NCBI GenBank assembly: GCA_013285505.1
Contig: CP053450.1
Span: 2,030,796-2,094,795, forward strand
Direction: 5' to 3'
Length of the DNA stretch: 64,000 nucleotides
Origin: Planctomycetota bacterium
GTDB taxonomy: Bacteria; Planctomycetota; Phycisphaerae; Phycisphaerales; UBA1924
The position numbers and the translations under genes are program-made. The notes beneath the pieces are model-generated. The model saw nothing but the letters and a program-made list of their open reading frames with translations, had not been told where the DNA came from and did no database searches. Below, one piece after another: positions 27,673 through 37,111 of this stretch. The first letter of the stretch is position 1, and each line of letters begins with the position of its first letter.

Positions 27673-30600
27673 ATGGCTGGCTCGCAAGGTATCCCCGTGA
27701 TTGGCCCCGTGCTCAATCGCATCATCGGCACGCGGAACGACCGTTTCGTCCGCAAGTACACATCGCGCACCGAGGCGATCAACCGGCTGGAGCCGGGTAT
27801 CCGCGAGCTGGACGACGCGGGGCTGAAGGCAAAGTTCGTGGCGCTGCGGGAGCAGCGCGACAACGGGGCCAAGGGCGATGATCTGCTGGTCGAGGCGTTC
27901 GCCGTCGCTCGCGAGGCGATGGACCGGTCGGTGGGCATCCGCAACGTGCTGAACCCCGAGGCGGGGTTTGATGCGGACCAGCTGCCGGCTGCGGCGCGGA
28001 AGGTCTACGACGAGGTCAAGGCCAACGCCGAGGCCTTGCCGACGCTGCTGCCCAGGACGCTGGCGACGGCCGGCGGCGTGCCCGAGGGTGAGCCGGACGA
28101 GCAGGACGAGTTCCTGGGGCACCCCGATCCGGTGCCGGGCTGGCGTCGGGTGGAGATACCCGTTGAGCTCTACAACGCGGTGCGCGAGCTTTATCCGCAG
28201 AGCCGCCCGCCCTTCCGGGCGAGGCCGTTCGATGTGCAGCTCATCGGCGCGATGGTGCTCTCGGGGGGCAAGATCGCGGAGATGAAGACGGGCGAGGGCA
28301 AGACGATCGTGGCGCCGCTGGCGACGTATCTGGCGTGTCTCGAGCGTCAGCAGGTGCACGTGATCACGGTCAACGACTATCTGGTGCAGCGAGACCGCGA
28401 CTGGGTGTTCCCGTTCTTCCACGCGCTGGGGCTGACGGTGGGGGCGATCCATCCGATGCACATGCAGCCGGAGGAGATGAAGCGGTGGATGTACCGGTGC
28501 AACGTGGTGTACGGCACGACGAGCGAGTTCGGCTTTGACTATCTGCGCGACAACATGAAGCGGTCGGTCGAGCAGCAGGTGCAGCGCAAGCGGCAGTTCG
28601 CGATCGTTGACGAGGTGGACTCCATCCTGATCGACGAGGCCCGGACGCCGCTGATCATCTCGGGGCCGGCCCACGACGACCAGCCCCGGTATGACCTTGC
28701 CGACAAGCTGGCCCGGCACCTGGTGGAGATGCAGAAGCCGTGGCAGGAGCGCGAGGACCAGGTCGAAAAGTGCAAGGAGCGGATCAAGGGGCTGGAGGGG
28801 GACATCCGGCAGGCCCGGGACAAGTCGCTCGTGCCCGATCTGCAGAAGCAGCTCGAGGCGGCGAAGAAGGAACTGCCCAACCTCGAGACCGACCGCGACA
28901 AGCACACGCAGTACTACGAGCTGGAGATGGACAAGAAGCAGTGCCACCTCTCGCACGACGGCATCAGTGAGGCCCAGCGGCTCGCGGGCATCGGCTCGTT
29001 TTACGTGGACCAGAACATGGACGTGCCCCACCTGCTGGAGCAGTCGCTCCGGGCGCACGTGGTCTATCAGCGCGATCGCGACTACGTGATCATGGACGTG
29101 GACGACCGGCAGACCGGCCGACGCGAGCCGACGATCGTGATCGTGGACACGTTCACCGGGCGCCCGATGATCGGGCGGCAGTGGTCGGACGGCCTGCACC
29201 AGGCGATCGAGTCCAAGGAAGGCGTGCCGATCAAGCAGGAGACGCAGACGATCGCGACGGTCACGATCCAGAACTTCTACAAGATGTACAAGCGGCTCAG
29301 CGGCATGACGGGCACGGCGGACACCGAGGCCCAAGAGTTCCACGACATCTACAAGCTGGACGTGGTCTCGATCCCGACCAACAAGCCGGTGATCCGCAAC
29401 GACTTCGACGACCTGATGTTCCTGCGGGCCAAGGACAAGTGGGACACGATCGTGGACGAGATCAAGGCGTTTCACGATGTGGGGCGGCCAATCCTTGTGG
29501 GTACGACGAGCGTCGAGAAGAGCGAGATGCTCGCCCAGATGCTGGCCCGCAAGCACCAGATCCATCACGAGGTGCTCAACGCCAAGCAGCACGAGCGCGA
29601 GGCGAACATCGTGGAGGACGCCGGCAGCTTGGGCGCGGTGATGATCGCGACCAACATGGCCGGGCGAGGCACCGACATCAAGCTGGCGCCGGTGACGCGG
29701 GAGCAGTTGCTCGACCACTGGCTCCGCCGCGGGATTGCGTCGAGGGGCCTCACGGTTGACTCGAGCGACGAGGAACTCCGCGAGAATGTCTACCGCAAGA
29801 TCGCGCCCGCGGAGTTGGGCATCGCCAAGCGGGAGGCCGAGTCGATGGAGATCGGCGAGCTCGAGCTTCGCCTGCTCCGCCACTGGGCGAACAAGAACAC
29901 GTGGATCAACCCCGGCAAGGTGGACTCGTTGGACGCCGAGTCGCTCCGGGAGTCGCTCGATTCGACGGGCCGGTGTCTGTTGCACCGGCTGCGGTGGTTC
30001 GAGACCATCGAGGATCTCGGCGGCCTGCACGTGATCGGCACCGAACGCCACGAGAGCCGGCGAATCGACAACCAGCTGCGTGGGCGCTCGGGCCGGCAGG
30101 GTGACAAGGGCTCGAGCCGGTTTTTCGTCTCGCTCGACGACGACCTGATGAAGATGTTCGCCGGCGAGACCACGATGAAGGTGCTGAGCCGCCTGGGCAT
30201 GAAGGAAGGCGACGCGATCGAGCACCCGATGCTCTCTAAGAGCGTCGAGAGGGCCCAGCGCAAGGTCGAGGAGCGCAACTTCCAGGTGCGCAAGAACATC
30301 CTCGAGTACGACGAGGTGATGGAGCACCAGCGGCAAGAGTTCTACGGCCTGCGGCAGCGGGTGCTCGAGGGACGCGAAGTCCGCGACCTGATCTTCGACT
30401 ACATCTCCGAGGCGATCGACGACGCTGGCAAGCTCTATCTCGACCCGGAGTATCCGGCCGAGTGCGTGGCCGAGTACGCCCGGGAGCAGTTCGACTTCTC
30501 CGTGCCGCCGGAGAAGCTCCGCAATAAGGATGGCACCGAGATGGACATCGCGGTCCGCAAGATCGCGGCCGAGGAAGCCCGCCACATGATCGACGTCACG

Positions 30601-31701
30601 CTCGGGGAGTACATCCCGATCGAGGGGGCGGAGATCAGCGTGGACTTCGATTCCGCCGGCTTGGTCGAGTGGGCCAAGAGCCGGTTCGATGTCGAGGTCG
30701 ATGCGGCGCAGGTCCGGACCGGCGGTGTCGCCGAGCGGAACGAGATCTACAACATGCTGTGTGCCGCGGCGCACGAGCGGATCGAGAAGACCGAGCTGCC
30801 CCGGATCGCGGTGTACACCGAAGAGCACTACGGCGCGAAGAAGCTCATCGAGTGGAGCAAGAACAAGTACGGGATCGAGCTCGAGCTCGACGACGTGCTG
30901 GCGGCGATCGCCGACGAGGAACGCTCGCCGAACGATCTGATCCTGGAGCGTGCCGAGAAGCTCTACGACACACGTGAGGTGGAGTATCCCGTTGAGTTTG
31001 TCATGCAGCTGACGATGTCGCAGGCACGGCAGAACCCGCAGCAGGCCCTCGCGCAGCTCGCGGCGTGGGCGAACCGGCGGTTCGGCCTCGACTGGTCGCC
31101 CGAGACGATCCAGAAGACGCCGCCTGCGCAGATCCGCGAACAGCTCCTGGAAGCATCGCGGACGTTTGTCAAGGAGGATCGCATCTCGGCAGAGGTCAAG
31201 GCCGCGATGGCCTGTAAGGACGACGAGGCACTCGACGCACATCTGCGCGAACGCTTCGATATCACTCTGCCGGACGCGATGCGATTCCTCGAGCCCGACG
31301 AGCGGCCGGACGCGGTGCAGGCGTTCATCGAGAACCTGCTCCGGGCCGAGCTGCTCTATCTGGAGCGGTCCATCCTGCTCGAGGTGCTCGACACGACGTG
31401 GAAGGATCACCTGTACACGATGGATCAACTCCGCGACGGGATCGGGTTCCGCAGTTTCAGCCAGCTCGACCCGCGGATCGAGTACAAGCGCGAGGGTGCC
31501 CAGCTCTTCAACGCGATGGACCGGAGCGTCCGCGACAAGGTGACCGACTTCATCTTCAAGGCCCGCATCAACCCGGCCCAGTTGCAGCCCGGCGGCGGCG
31601 GGGCACCCGCCCCGCAGGGTGCTCCCGGGCGGCCGCCGGTCCCGGTCGGCAGCGGCAACGGGGGTTCCGGGGGCAATATCGTCGGGCCCGGGCTCGCCTG
31701 A
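27673..31701 (+). CDS. secA: Preprotein translocase ATPase SecA, unusually long (1342 aa)
   Basis: SecA drives export through SecYEG; the usual length is about 850-950 aa. Seen here are Walker A (EMKTGEGKT, residues ~202-210), Walker B region DEVDSILIDEARTPLIISG, the second-domain motifs LVGTTSVEKSE, TNMAGRGTDIKL and RIDNQLRGRSGRQGD, and the wing/scaffold end LLEVLDTTWKDHLYTMDQLRDGIGFRSF. Insertions include a coiled coil in the preprotein-binding part (residues ~355-430), about 130 residues after GTDIKLAP, and a repeat array at residues ~927-1200. The C-terminal zinc-binding motif is absent; the end is Gly/Pro-rich. Confidence 0.95.
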   Translation: MAGSQGIPVIGPVLNRIIGTRNDRFVRKYTSRTEAINRLEPGIRELDDAGLKAKFVALREQRDNGAKGDDLLVEAFAVAREAMDRSVGIRNVLNPEAGFDADQLPAAARKVYDEVKANAEALPTLLPRTLATAGGVPEGEPDEQDEFLGHPDPVPGWRRVEIPVELYNAVRELYPQSRPPFRARPFDVQLIGAMVLSGGKIAEMKTGEGKTIVAPLATYLACLERQQVHVITVNDYLVQRDRDWVFPFFHALGLTVGAIHPMHMQPEEMKRWMYRCNVVYGTTSEFGFDYLRDNMKRSVEQQVQRKRQFAIVDEVDSILIDEARTPLIISGPAHDDQPRYDLADKLARHLVEMQKPWQEREDQVEKCKERIKGLEGDIRQARDKSLVPDLQKQLEAAKKELPNLETDRDKHTQYYELEMDKKQCHLSHDGISEAQRLAGIGSFYVDQNMDVPHLLEQSLRAHVVYQRDRDYVIMDVDDRQTGRREPTIVIVDTFTGRPMIGRQWSDGLHQAIESKEGVPIKQETQTIATVTIQNFYKMYKRLSGMTGTADTEAQEFHDIYKLDVVSIPTNKPVIRNDFDDLMFLRAKDKWDTIVDEIKAFHDVGRPILVGTTSVEKSEMLAQMLARKHQIHHEVLNAKQHEREANIVEDAGSLGAVMIATNMAGRGTDIKLAPVTREQLLDHWLRRGIASRGLTVDSSDEELRENVYRKIAPAELGIAKREAESMEIGELELRLLRHWANKNTWINPGKVDSLDAESLRESLDSTGRCLLHRLRWFETIEDLGGLHVIGTERHESRRIDNQLRGRSGRQGDKGSSRFFVSLDDDLMKMFAGETTMKVLSRLGMKEGDAIEHPMLSKSVERAQRKVEERNFQVRKNILEYDEVMEHQRQEFYGLRQRVLEGREVRDLIFDYISEAIDDAGKLYLDPEYPAECVAEYAREQFDFSVPPEKLRNKDGTEMDIAVRKIAAEEARHMIDVTLGEYIPIEGAEISVDFDSAGLVEWAKSRFDVEVDAAQVRTGGVAERNEIYNMLCAAAHERIEKTELPRIAVYTEEHYGAKKLIEWSKNKYGIELELDDVLAAIADEERSPNDLILERAEKLYDTREVEYPVEFVMQLTMSQARQNPQQALAQLAAWANRRFGLDWSPETIQKTPPAQIREQLLEASRTFVKEDRISAEVKAAMACKDDEALDAHLRERFDITLPDAMRFLEPDERPDAVQAFIENLLRAELLYLERSILLEVLDTTWKDHLYTMDQLRDGIGFRSFSQLDPRIEYKREGAQLFNAMDRSVRDKVTDFIFKARINPAQLQPGGGGAPAPQGAPGRPPVPVGSGNGGSGGNIVGPGLA

Positions 31702-31829
31702 GCCCCCCGGTCCGTGGTAATCTGTCGGGGACTCGGATCAGACCCCACCGATCGCCCGTATCGGGGGTCGGAACGCCGTTCGGGTGCCGTTCTTGTTCTG
31801 GCTCGGCACGGAGGGAGAGGATTTTGCAC

Positions 31830-32687
31830 ATGGCTCGCCGCATCCCAGACAACGCAGTTCGCCCGACGGGTGCACCGGTCGGTGCCCGGAGCGCTTTCAC
31901 ACTGATCGAACTCCTGATCGTGATTGGCATCATCGCGGTGCTGGTTGCGCTCGCCGTGGTGGTCGGTGCCAAGGTGGTCGAGGGGGGCAGATCACGTGCG
32001 ACGACCGATGTGATCCGTGTGCTCGACGGGACGCTCGGGAGTTGGCAACTCAACTCCCGCACCCCGCTGCCGTCGGTGCTCGAGGTGAAAGAGGACGCGA
32101 CCAGGTCACGGTATCTCCCGATCATCGACGCCCGGCGTCCGAGCGGGAACAGCGACTTCGCAGCCGACGCCGAGCCCAGCGCACTGTACTACTCGGCTCT
32201 CGTGATGCAGGATGCGTCGGTTGCCCCGGAGTTTGAGCAACTCGACAGCGCCTTTGTTGACTCAGCGTCCGTGCCGCAGGAGGACCCGCGGAATGGTCAA
32301 CGCGAGCAGTGGGCGATCGCGGCGGTGGATCTGCGTGACGCCTGGGGCCGACCGATGCGGTTCGTCCATCCCGCTTTCCACGGCGGGTACGGGGAGTATT
32401 GGGACGCCGACGATGAGAGAATGACCAACCGTGATCCCATGCGGGTGATGGTGAAGAACCCGCAGGGGCGCGAGATCGAGGTTGAGTACCGCCGCTCCTA
32501 CCGCCCCTTCGAGGCCGACGCGTCCAACCGCAAGGCGACATGGATGGGTGACGCCGACGAGGGCATGGCGGTCGGCGGGCACGGCTACTTCTACAGCGCC
32601 GGCGAGGACGGCGATCCCGGCACCAGGGCGAACAACGTCTACTCCACCGAGCCCCGGTTCCCCGTCGAGACGCGAGATTTTGACTGA
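31830..32687 (+). CDS. Prepilin-type N-terminal cleavage/methylation protein
   Basis: The 285-aa protein has a type IV prepilin-like signal: GARSAFTLIELLIVIGIIAVLVALAVVVGAKV, with processing expected before the Phe. The mature part starts as a hydrophobic helix and continues as a globular domain rich in charged residues (DLRDAWGRPMRFVHP, GHGYFYSAGEDGDPGT), similar to type II secretion pseudopilins (GspG-like). It is translated after secA with ~130 bases between. It may belong to the type II secretion or surface-structure systems common in planctomycetes. The partners are elsewhere. Confidence 0.85.
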   Translation: MARRIPDNAVRPTGAPVGARSAFTLIELLIVIGIIAVLVALAVVVGAKVVEGGRSRATTDVIRVLDGTLGSWQLNSRTPLPSVLEVKEDATRSRYLPIIDARRPSGNSDFAADAEPSALYYSALVMQDASVAPEFEQLDSAFVDSASVPQEDPRNGQREQWAIAAVDLRDAWGRPMRFVHPAFHGGYGEYWDADDERMTNRDPMRVMVKNPQGREIEVEYRRSYRPFEADASNRKATWMGDADEGMAVGGHGYFYSAGEDGDPGTRANNVYSTEPRFPVETRDFD

Positions 32688-32852
32688 CCGCGCCGCGGGG
32701 CACCCCGGCGGAACGAGGTCCGGGGTCGATCCGGCACGCCCGTCTGCGTCAGAACCGTTCCGGACTTGTCCGAAGGACCGTGCGAGGGGGCGGGATCGGG
32801 CTATACTCTCCCTCGCCGCCGGATTCGTTCCGGCATCGATGTACGACGACCA

Positions 32853-32926
32853 CGGGGTGTAGCGCAGCTTGGTAGCGCGTCTCGTTCGGGACGAGAAGGT
32901 CGGAGGTTCGAATCCTCTCACCCCGA
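32853..32926 (+). tRNA. tRNA-Pro(CGG)
   Basis: Cloverleaf: acceptor CGGGGTG/CACCCCG, D stem GCGC/GCGC, anticodon stem TCTCG/CGAGA with loop TTCGGGA (anticodon CGG), T stem GGAGG/CCTCT with one G-T pair and loop TTCGAAT, discriminator A. CCA is not encoded. The 3' end faces the integrase gene, as at a tRNA attachment site. Confidence 0.95.
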
Positions 32927-33000
32927 TTTCCATAAAGCCCGTTGAAGCCGCCACTTGCGGCGACCCGCCGGCGGACGGCGGCGCAACTCGGATCGAAAAC

Positions 33001-33021
33001 AGCGCGGTGTTACACCGCGCT
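33001..33021. promoter_or_regulatory. Perfect inverted repeat upstream of integrase
   Basis: Ten-base arms AGCGCGGTGT and ACACCGCGCT flank a single T. It ends 10 bases before the GGAG ribosome site of the integrase gene. It could be an operator for int expression or an arm-type integrase site. Confidence 0.5.
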
Positions 33022-33041
33022 CGATCAAGAGGAGCGCCCCG

Positions 33042-34425
33042 GTGGCACCGAAAAAGCCGCAACCCTCCCCGAAAAAGCCGCCCGCCTACCGACGCCGGTC
33101 CGGATACGACCAGGCCATCGTCACACTCACCGACTCGGCCACCGGCAAGCGCCGCGACTACTGGCTCGGCGAGTACGGCAGCCCGCAGAGCCGCGAGTTG
33201 TACTACCGGCTGCTCGCCGACTACGAGTCGCTCGGCCGCAGGCTCCCCGACAAGCCCGACGCCGCCCCCGGGGGCCGGCCCACCGTCGATCCCGATGTCC
33301 AGACGGTCAACAACCTGGTCCGGGACTACTGGCGTCGGGTCGCCCGGGATTTCCTGCCCAAGCGCCACAACGCCATCAAGTCCACGATCAGGCTGCTCCG
33401 CCGGATGGACGGCAACACACCGCTGAACGACTACGGCCCGAGGCGGCTCCGGCTGCTGCGCGAGGCGATGATCGCGGGCGACGCGGCGGCGAGCCCTCCC
33501 CGCAAGCCGTGGTCGCGGACCACCGTCAACGACCGCGTGCGCATCGTCGTGGCGATGTTCCGCTGGGGGGCGTCGCAGGAGATGCTCCCGGCGACGGCCG
33601 CGGCCGCTCTGGCGACGGTGGAGCCGCTGCGCCGGGGCCGCACGCGCGCCGCGGAGGCGCGGCGAGTTCCCCCGTCCGCGAGGAGATGCTGCGGGCGACG
33701 CTCCCGCACCTCGCGACGCCGGTGCGCGCGATGGTGGAGCTCCAGCTGCTTACCGGCGCGAGGCCGGGGGAGATCGTCGGGCTCCGCGCGGGGACCTGAC
33801 CCGCGAGCCCCGGAGCGGGCTGCTCGTCGCCCGCCTCCGCGAGCACAAGACCGCGCACCTTGAAAAGTCCCGCGCGGTGTACTTTGGCCCCGACGCCGAG
33901 AGGGTCGTGCGGCCGTTCCTCGCCGAGCGGAGCCCCGGGGAGCCGCTCTTCAGCCCCGCCGAGGCCGAGGCCGAGCGGCGGGAACGCATGAGCGAGCGCC
34001 GCCGGACGCCGCTCTCCTGCGGCAACCGCCCCGGAACGAACCGCCGGGCCGAGCCGGCGCGGGCCGCGGGCGACGCCTACACAACGGACAGCTACCGCCG
34101 CGCGATCGAGTACGCCTGCGCGCGTGCGTTCCCGCCCCCGGAGCACCTGAGGCCGGCCGAGCTGCCCGGCGGCGGGCGGGAGACGCGGGCGGAGTTCGAG
34201 GCCCGCCTGACCGCCGCCGAGCGGGAGGAACTGCGGCGGTGGGGGGGCGAGCACCGGTGGCGTCCCAACCAGCTCCGCCACAACGCCGCGACCCGCATCC
34301 GGCACGAGTTCGGGCTGGAGGCTGCCCAGCTTGTGCTCGGGCACTCCAGCGCGGTCGTCACGGACGCGGTGTACGCCGAGCGGGACGAGCGAAGGGTGAC
34401 CGAGGTACTCGGCCGGATCGGGTAG
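33042..34425 (+). CDS. int: Tyrosine-recombinase integrase (two apparent frameshifts)
   Basis: It starts at GTG 33042 after GGAG, just beyond tRNA-Pro. The N-terminal DNA-binding part includes the SAM-like region (LVRDYWRRVARDFLPKRHNAIKSTIRLLRRMDG). The catalytic residues are Arg in TGARPGEIVGL, His-x-x-Arg-like LRHNAATRIR, and the final box LGHSSAVVTDAVYAERDE with the nucleophile Tyr. The frame breaks in a C5 run at 33669 and a G4 run at 33790; one added base at each restores the reading. It should insert the element into the tRNA 3' end. Confidence 0.88.
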
Positions 34426-34531
34426 CGACGCCGGGTAAGAAATGTGGACAGAGGTGCGGTTGCGCGACGCCGCGAGAGCTGGGGGTGTACCCGGTATAGG
34501 CTGACGAAGGAGCCAACCTAAGGAGTCCTCT

Positions 34532-36376
34532 ATGCAAGGAAGCAAGAACCGCACGACACACCGCCCGACGCCCGAGGTGCTCGACATTCTCGACTGGGCG
34601 CACCGCCGGGTCCGACTCCGCCCTGAGGAGTTTCAGCTCGCCGGGCGCTACCTCGACTTGGCCTACTCCGAGGCGTCCGTCCGCAACCGGCGGCGGCTCT
34701 TCGACGAGCGCGGGGAGACCGTGGGCGGGTTCCTCTCGGCCCACCAGATCGTGGTGACGGACGAGATGTCCGGGCCGATCGTCCTCCAGGCGAGACTCTC
34801 CAGCGCCGTCACCGACCTCATCGCCTTTCCCCCCGACATGACGCCCCTCGCGGCCGAGGACCCGCTCGTGCAGGCGCGGCTCGTAGTGCTCGTCGCCTGC
34901 CTTGCGACCGACCGCGACGCCGGAAAGTACTGCAGCGGCGTCACGGACCTGGCGTCGCTCGAATGGCTGGACGATCAGGTCTGGGGCCGGTCAATGGTCG
35001 CGCCAGACGCCTCCGAGCTCGCGTCGTGGGCGCTGCTGGAGCTGATTGGGGAGGCAAGAGCCTGCATCGAGAGGCGCGGCAACCGCGGTGCGCCGGGCAA
35101 GCCCAAGTCGGCTACGGAACCGGCCGTCCCGGCCACGCTCGACGAGCTCGTCCGGAGCGTGGTCGCCGCCGAGTGCGGCACCGAGTACTTCCTGAGCTCC
35201 TACGCGGAGGCGGGGCGACTCCACGGCATTTACGGCCCGTTCAAGCAGGAGCACCTGCCCGAGTACCGCTCCGTGGCCGAGGCCTACCGGAGCCACCGCG
35301 TCGCTGCGGACCGCGAGGCGATGCGTCGGGGCGGAGAGGAACTCCCGGACGTGATGTTCGTCGCGCCGGACCAGTGGGAGGGGATGCTGGACGAGTTCAT
35401 CGACGCCTACAGGGCGTTCGTCGCCAAGGCGGAGCACGCGATGGACATCGTCGATGCCTGCGTCCGCGACGGGTTGCACACCGTACCGGCGCTGCCGGCG
35501 CATTTCCTCTTGGAACTGAAGACGACACTGCGGTTCATCGTCGGGGCCTGGCACCCCACGACGCTCGGTCGGCGAGGACTGGGGGCGGTCAGGGCGGGGT
35601 GCCCTGATGTGGGAGAGGACTATCTGCAGCACGTCCGCGAGCTACAAAGGCTTAGGGTGATGCTCCAGAGCGTGGCTTCGGTCGACGTTGAAGCGCAGTT
35701 GGCGGCGGAGGTGCTTGAGGTCGCGTGCGAGGATCGCAAAACAGCCAAAGAAGACCCGGCAGTCTCTGAGTGCGAGCAGTCGGCACCCTGCTTCGTGAAG
35801 CGCGGAACGGTGTGGGAGGTGCGGTTTGGCGAAGAGGCTCGCATGTTCCGCCACCTCGACGGCATGACCTACATCCACGGGCTTCTGCGTGAACCGAATC
35901 CGAGCCGAGACCTCCGTGCGGTCGAAGTGCTGACGTGGAAGACAGGTAACGCTACGCCGAAGGCCGAGACACAACCGTTTGAAGACGACATACTCCACGA
36001 GGGTGGAGCAGGAACTCCGCTCGCGGACGCCGAGGCGATATCCGAGTACAAAGAGCGGCTTGTGATTGTCAATGATGAACTTTGCGAGAACAAGAACACC
36101 CTCACCCTCGACGAACGGATTCGGTTTGAACAAGAACGGTCAATCTTGCTGGAGACGTTGGGCGAGGTCCTGGGCGTGAGCGATCGTCAGCGTGAGTTTC
36201 AGCGCCGCGATGAGGAGAATGCCCGCAAGCGAGTGTCACAGGCGATCAAGAGGTGCGTCAAGATATTCGCCGCCGACGGCATGCCGGAATTCGCGGAGCA
36301 CCTTCGGCTTCATCTGACGCCGAGCGGTTATCGCCCCGGCCCGAATCCCCCGCCGTGGTCACTCAACGGAATGTAG
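34532..36376 (+). CDS. Unknown 614-aa island protein with regulator-like C-terminal domain
   Basis: I do not recognise the N-terminal ~400 residues, which are helical, with WAHRRVRLRPEEFQLAGRYLDLAYSEASVRNRRR at the start. The C-terminal part has the pattern FVKRGTVWEVRFGEEARMFRHLDGMTYIHGLLREPN, then a coiled stretch and ENARKRVSQAIKRCVKIF...FAEHLRLHLTPSGYRPGP. This pair of motifs is known from the C-termini of some ATPase- and TPR-linked transcription regulators. A good AAGGAG precedes ATG 34532. Its place directly after the integrase suggests an accessory or defence role, but no function can be assigned. Confidence 0.75.
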   Translation: MQGSKNRTTHRPTPEVLDILDWAHRRVRLRPEEFQLAGRYLDLAYSEASVRNRRRLFDERGETVGGFLSAHQIVVTDEMSGPIVLQARLSSAVTDLIAFPPDMTPLAAEDPLVQARLVVLVACLATDRDAGKYCSGVTDLASLEWLDDQVWGRSMVAPDASELASWALLELIGEARACIERRGNRGAPGKPKSATEPAVPATLDELVRSVVAAECGTEYFLSSYAEAGRLHGIYGPFKQEHLPEYRSVAEAYRSHRVAADREAMRRGGEELPDVMFVAPDQWEGMLDEFIDAYRAFVAKAEHAMDIVDACVRDGLHTVPALPAHFLLELKTTLRFIVGAWHPTTLGRRGLGAVRAGCPDVGEDYLQHVRELQRLRVMLQSVASVDVEAQLAAEVLEVACEDRKTAKEDPAVSECEQSAPCFVKRGTVWEVRFGEEARMFRHLDGMTYIHGLLREPNPSRDLRAVEVLTWKTGNATPKAETQPFEDDILHEGGAGTPLADAEAISEYKERLVIVNDELCENKNTLTLDERIRFEQERSILLETLGEVLGVSDRQREFQRRDEENARKRVSQAIKRCVKIFAADGMPEFAEHLRLHLTPSGYRPGPNPPPWSLNGM

Positions 36377-36498
36377 TCCGGAACATCTGACATAGCGCAG
36401 CGCCACGCTGGTTGTGTGGCCTCTTCCGTGACCTGTACCCGATACGCCGCGAGACATTCGGTCTGGCGGGGTCGGGCTCGATACAGAGGAGCCAACCC

Positions 36499-36738
36499 GT
36501 GGTCGCACGCGCAGTGTCCATTGAGTCTGTCCGCCCCTATCTGACAATTGGCGTCATCGCCCGGCGGGTCAACCAGCCGTTGCACCGGGTCGAGTACTTC
36601 CTTCGCTCCAACGCGATCTGCCCGATCGGCAGGGCGGGCAACGCGAGGGTGTTCGACGAAGGCGTGGTTGCACAAGTCCGTGCGGCGCTCACGCTCCCCG
36701 ACTCTCAGAGGGGAGACGAGGAGGTGCCGATTGGATAA
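36499..36738 (+). CDS. Small HTH protein (MerR-/excisionase-like)
   Basis: The 79-aa protein reads SVRPYLTIGVIARRVNQPLHRVEYFLRSNAICPIGRAGNARVFDEGVVAQV, the winged-helix pattern of MerR-like or excisionase DNA-binding domains. It starts at GTG 36499 after AGAGGAG. Its stop overlaps the next start (TTG 36731). In the integrative-element context it may be a directionality factor or a regulator of the replication genes. Confidence 0.7.
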   Translation: MVARAVSIESVRPYLTIGVIARRVNQPLHRVEYFLRSNAICPIGRAGNARVFDEGVVAQVRAALTLPDSQRGDEEVPIG

Positions 36739-37111
36739 CGCGACACCCATCGACAGATTCCTCACGCTCTCTCAGGCCGCGAGGCACGCCCCAGGCAGGC
36801 CAACCCCGAACTGCCTCTGGCGGTGGTGCCGCAAGGGGGTGCTCGCACGGGGAGGCAGGCGTGTCTACCTCTACCACGTCCGTAGCGGCGGCAAGATGTA
36901 CACAACCGCCGAGTGGGTTCGGGCGTTCGGCCGTGAGCTGACCGAGGCCGATCAGGCGCACTTCGAGGCCAAGCGTCGGGCCGGCGACAGTCTCCCCGCG
37001 CGTGACCCCAGGTACGGGCCGTCGTCGCAGACGACGACGAACCGGGCCGATCCCGCCGACCCGAATGGGGCCGACGACCTTGAACGCGAGCTGCGCGAGG
37101 AGGGACTGTGA
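36731..37111 (+). CDS. DUF1580-type protein
   Basis: The 126-aa protein begins DNATPIDRFLTLSQAARHAPGRPTPNCLWRWCRKGVLARGGRRVYLYHVRSGGKMYTT, matching the planctomycete DUF1580 pattern (L-T-L-x-x-A-A-x-x-P-x-R-x-x-P, x-x-x-L-W-R-W-x-x-x-G-V). A HTH/excisionase-like fold is likely. It starts at TTG 36731 with AGGAGG six bases upstream. It overlaps its neighbours on both sides, so it is coupled to the primase gene. Confidence 0.75.
   Translation: MDNATPIDRFLTLSQAARHAPGRPTPNCLWRWCRKGVLARGGRRVYLYHVRSGGKMYTTAEWVRAFGRELTEADQAHFEAKRRAGDSLPARDPRYGPSSQTTTNRADPADPNGADDLERELREEGL

Noticed and set aside
27109..31428. 1439-codon open frame on the minus strand opposite secA
   Set aside because: Arises from high G+C codon bias of secA; its translation has no domains and is Arg/His/Leu-rich like a shadow frame.
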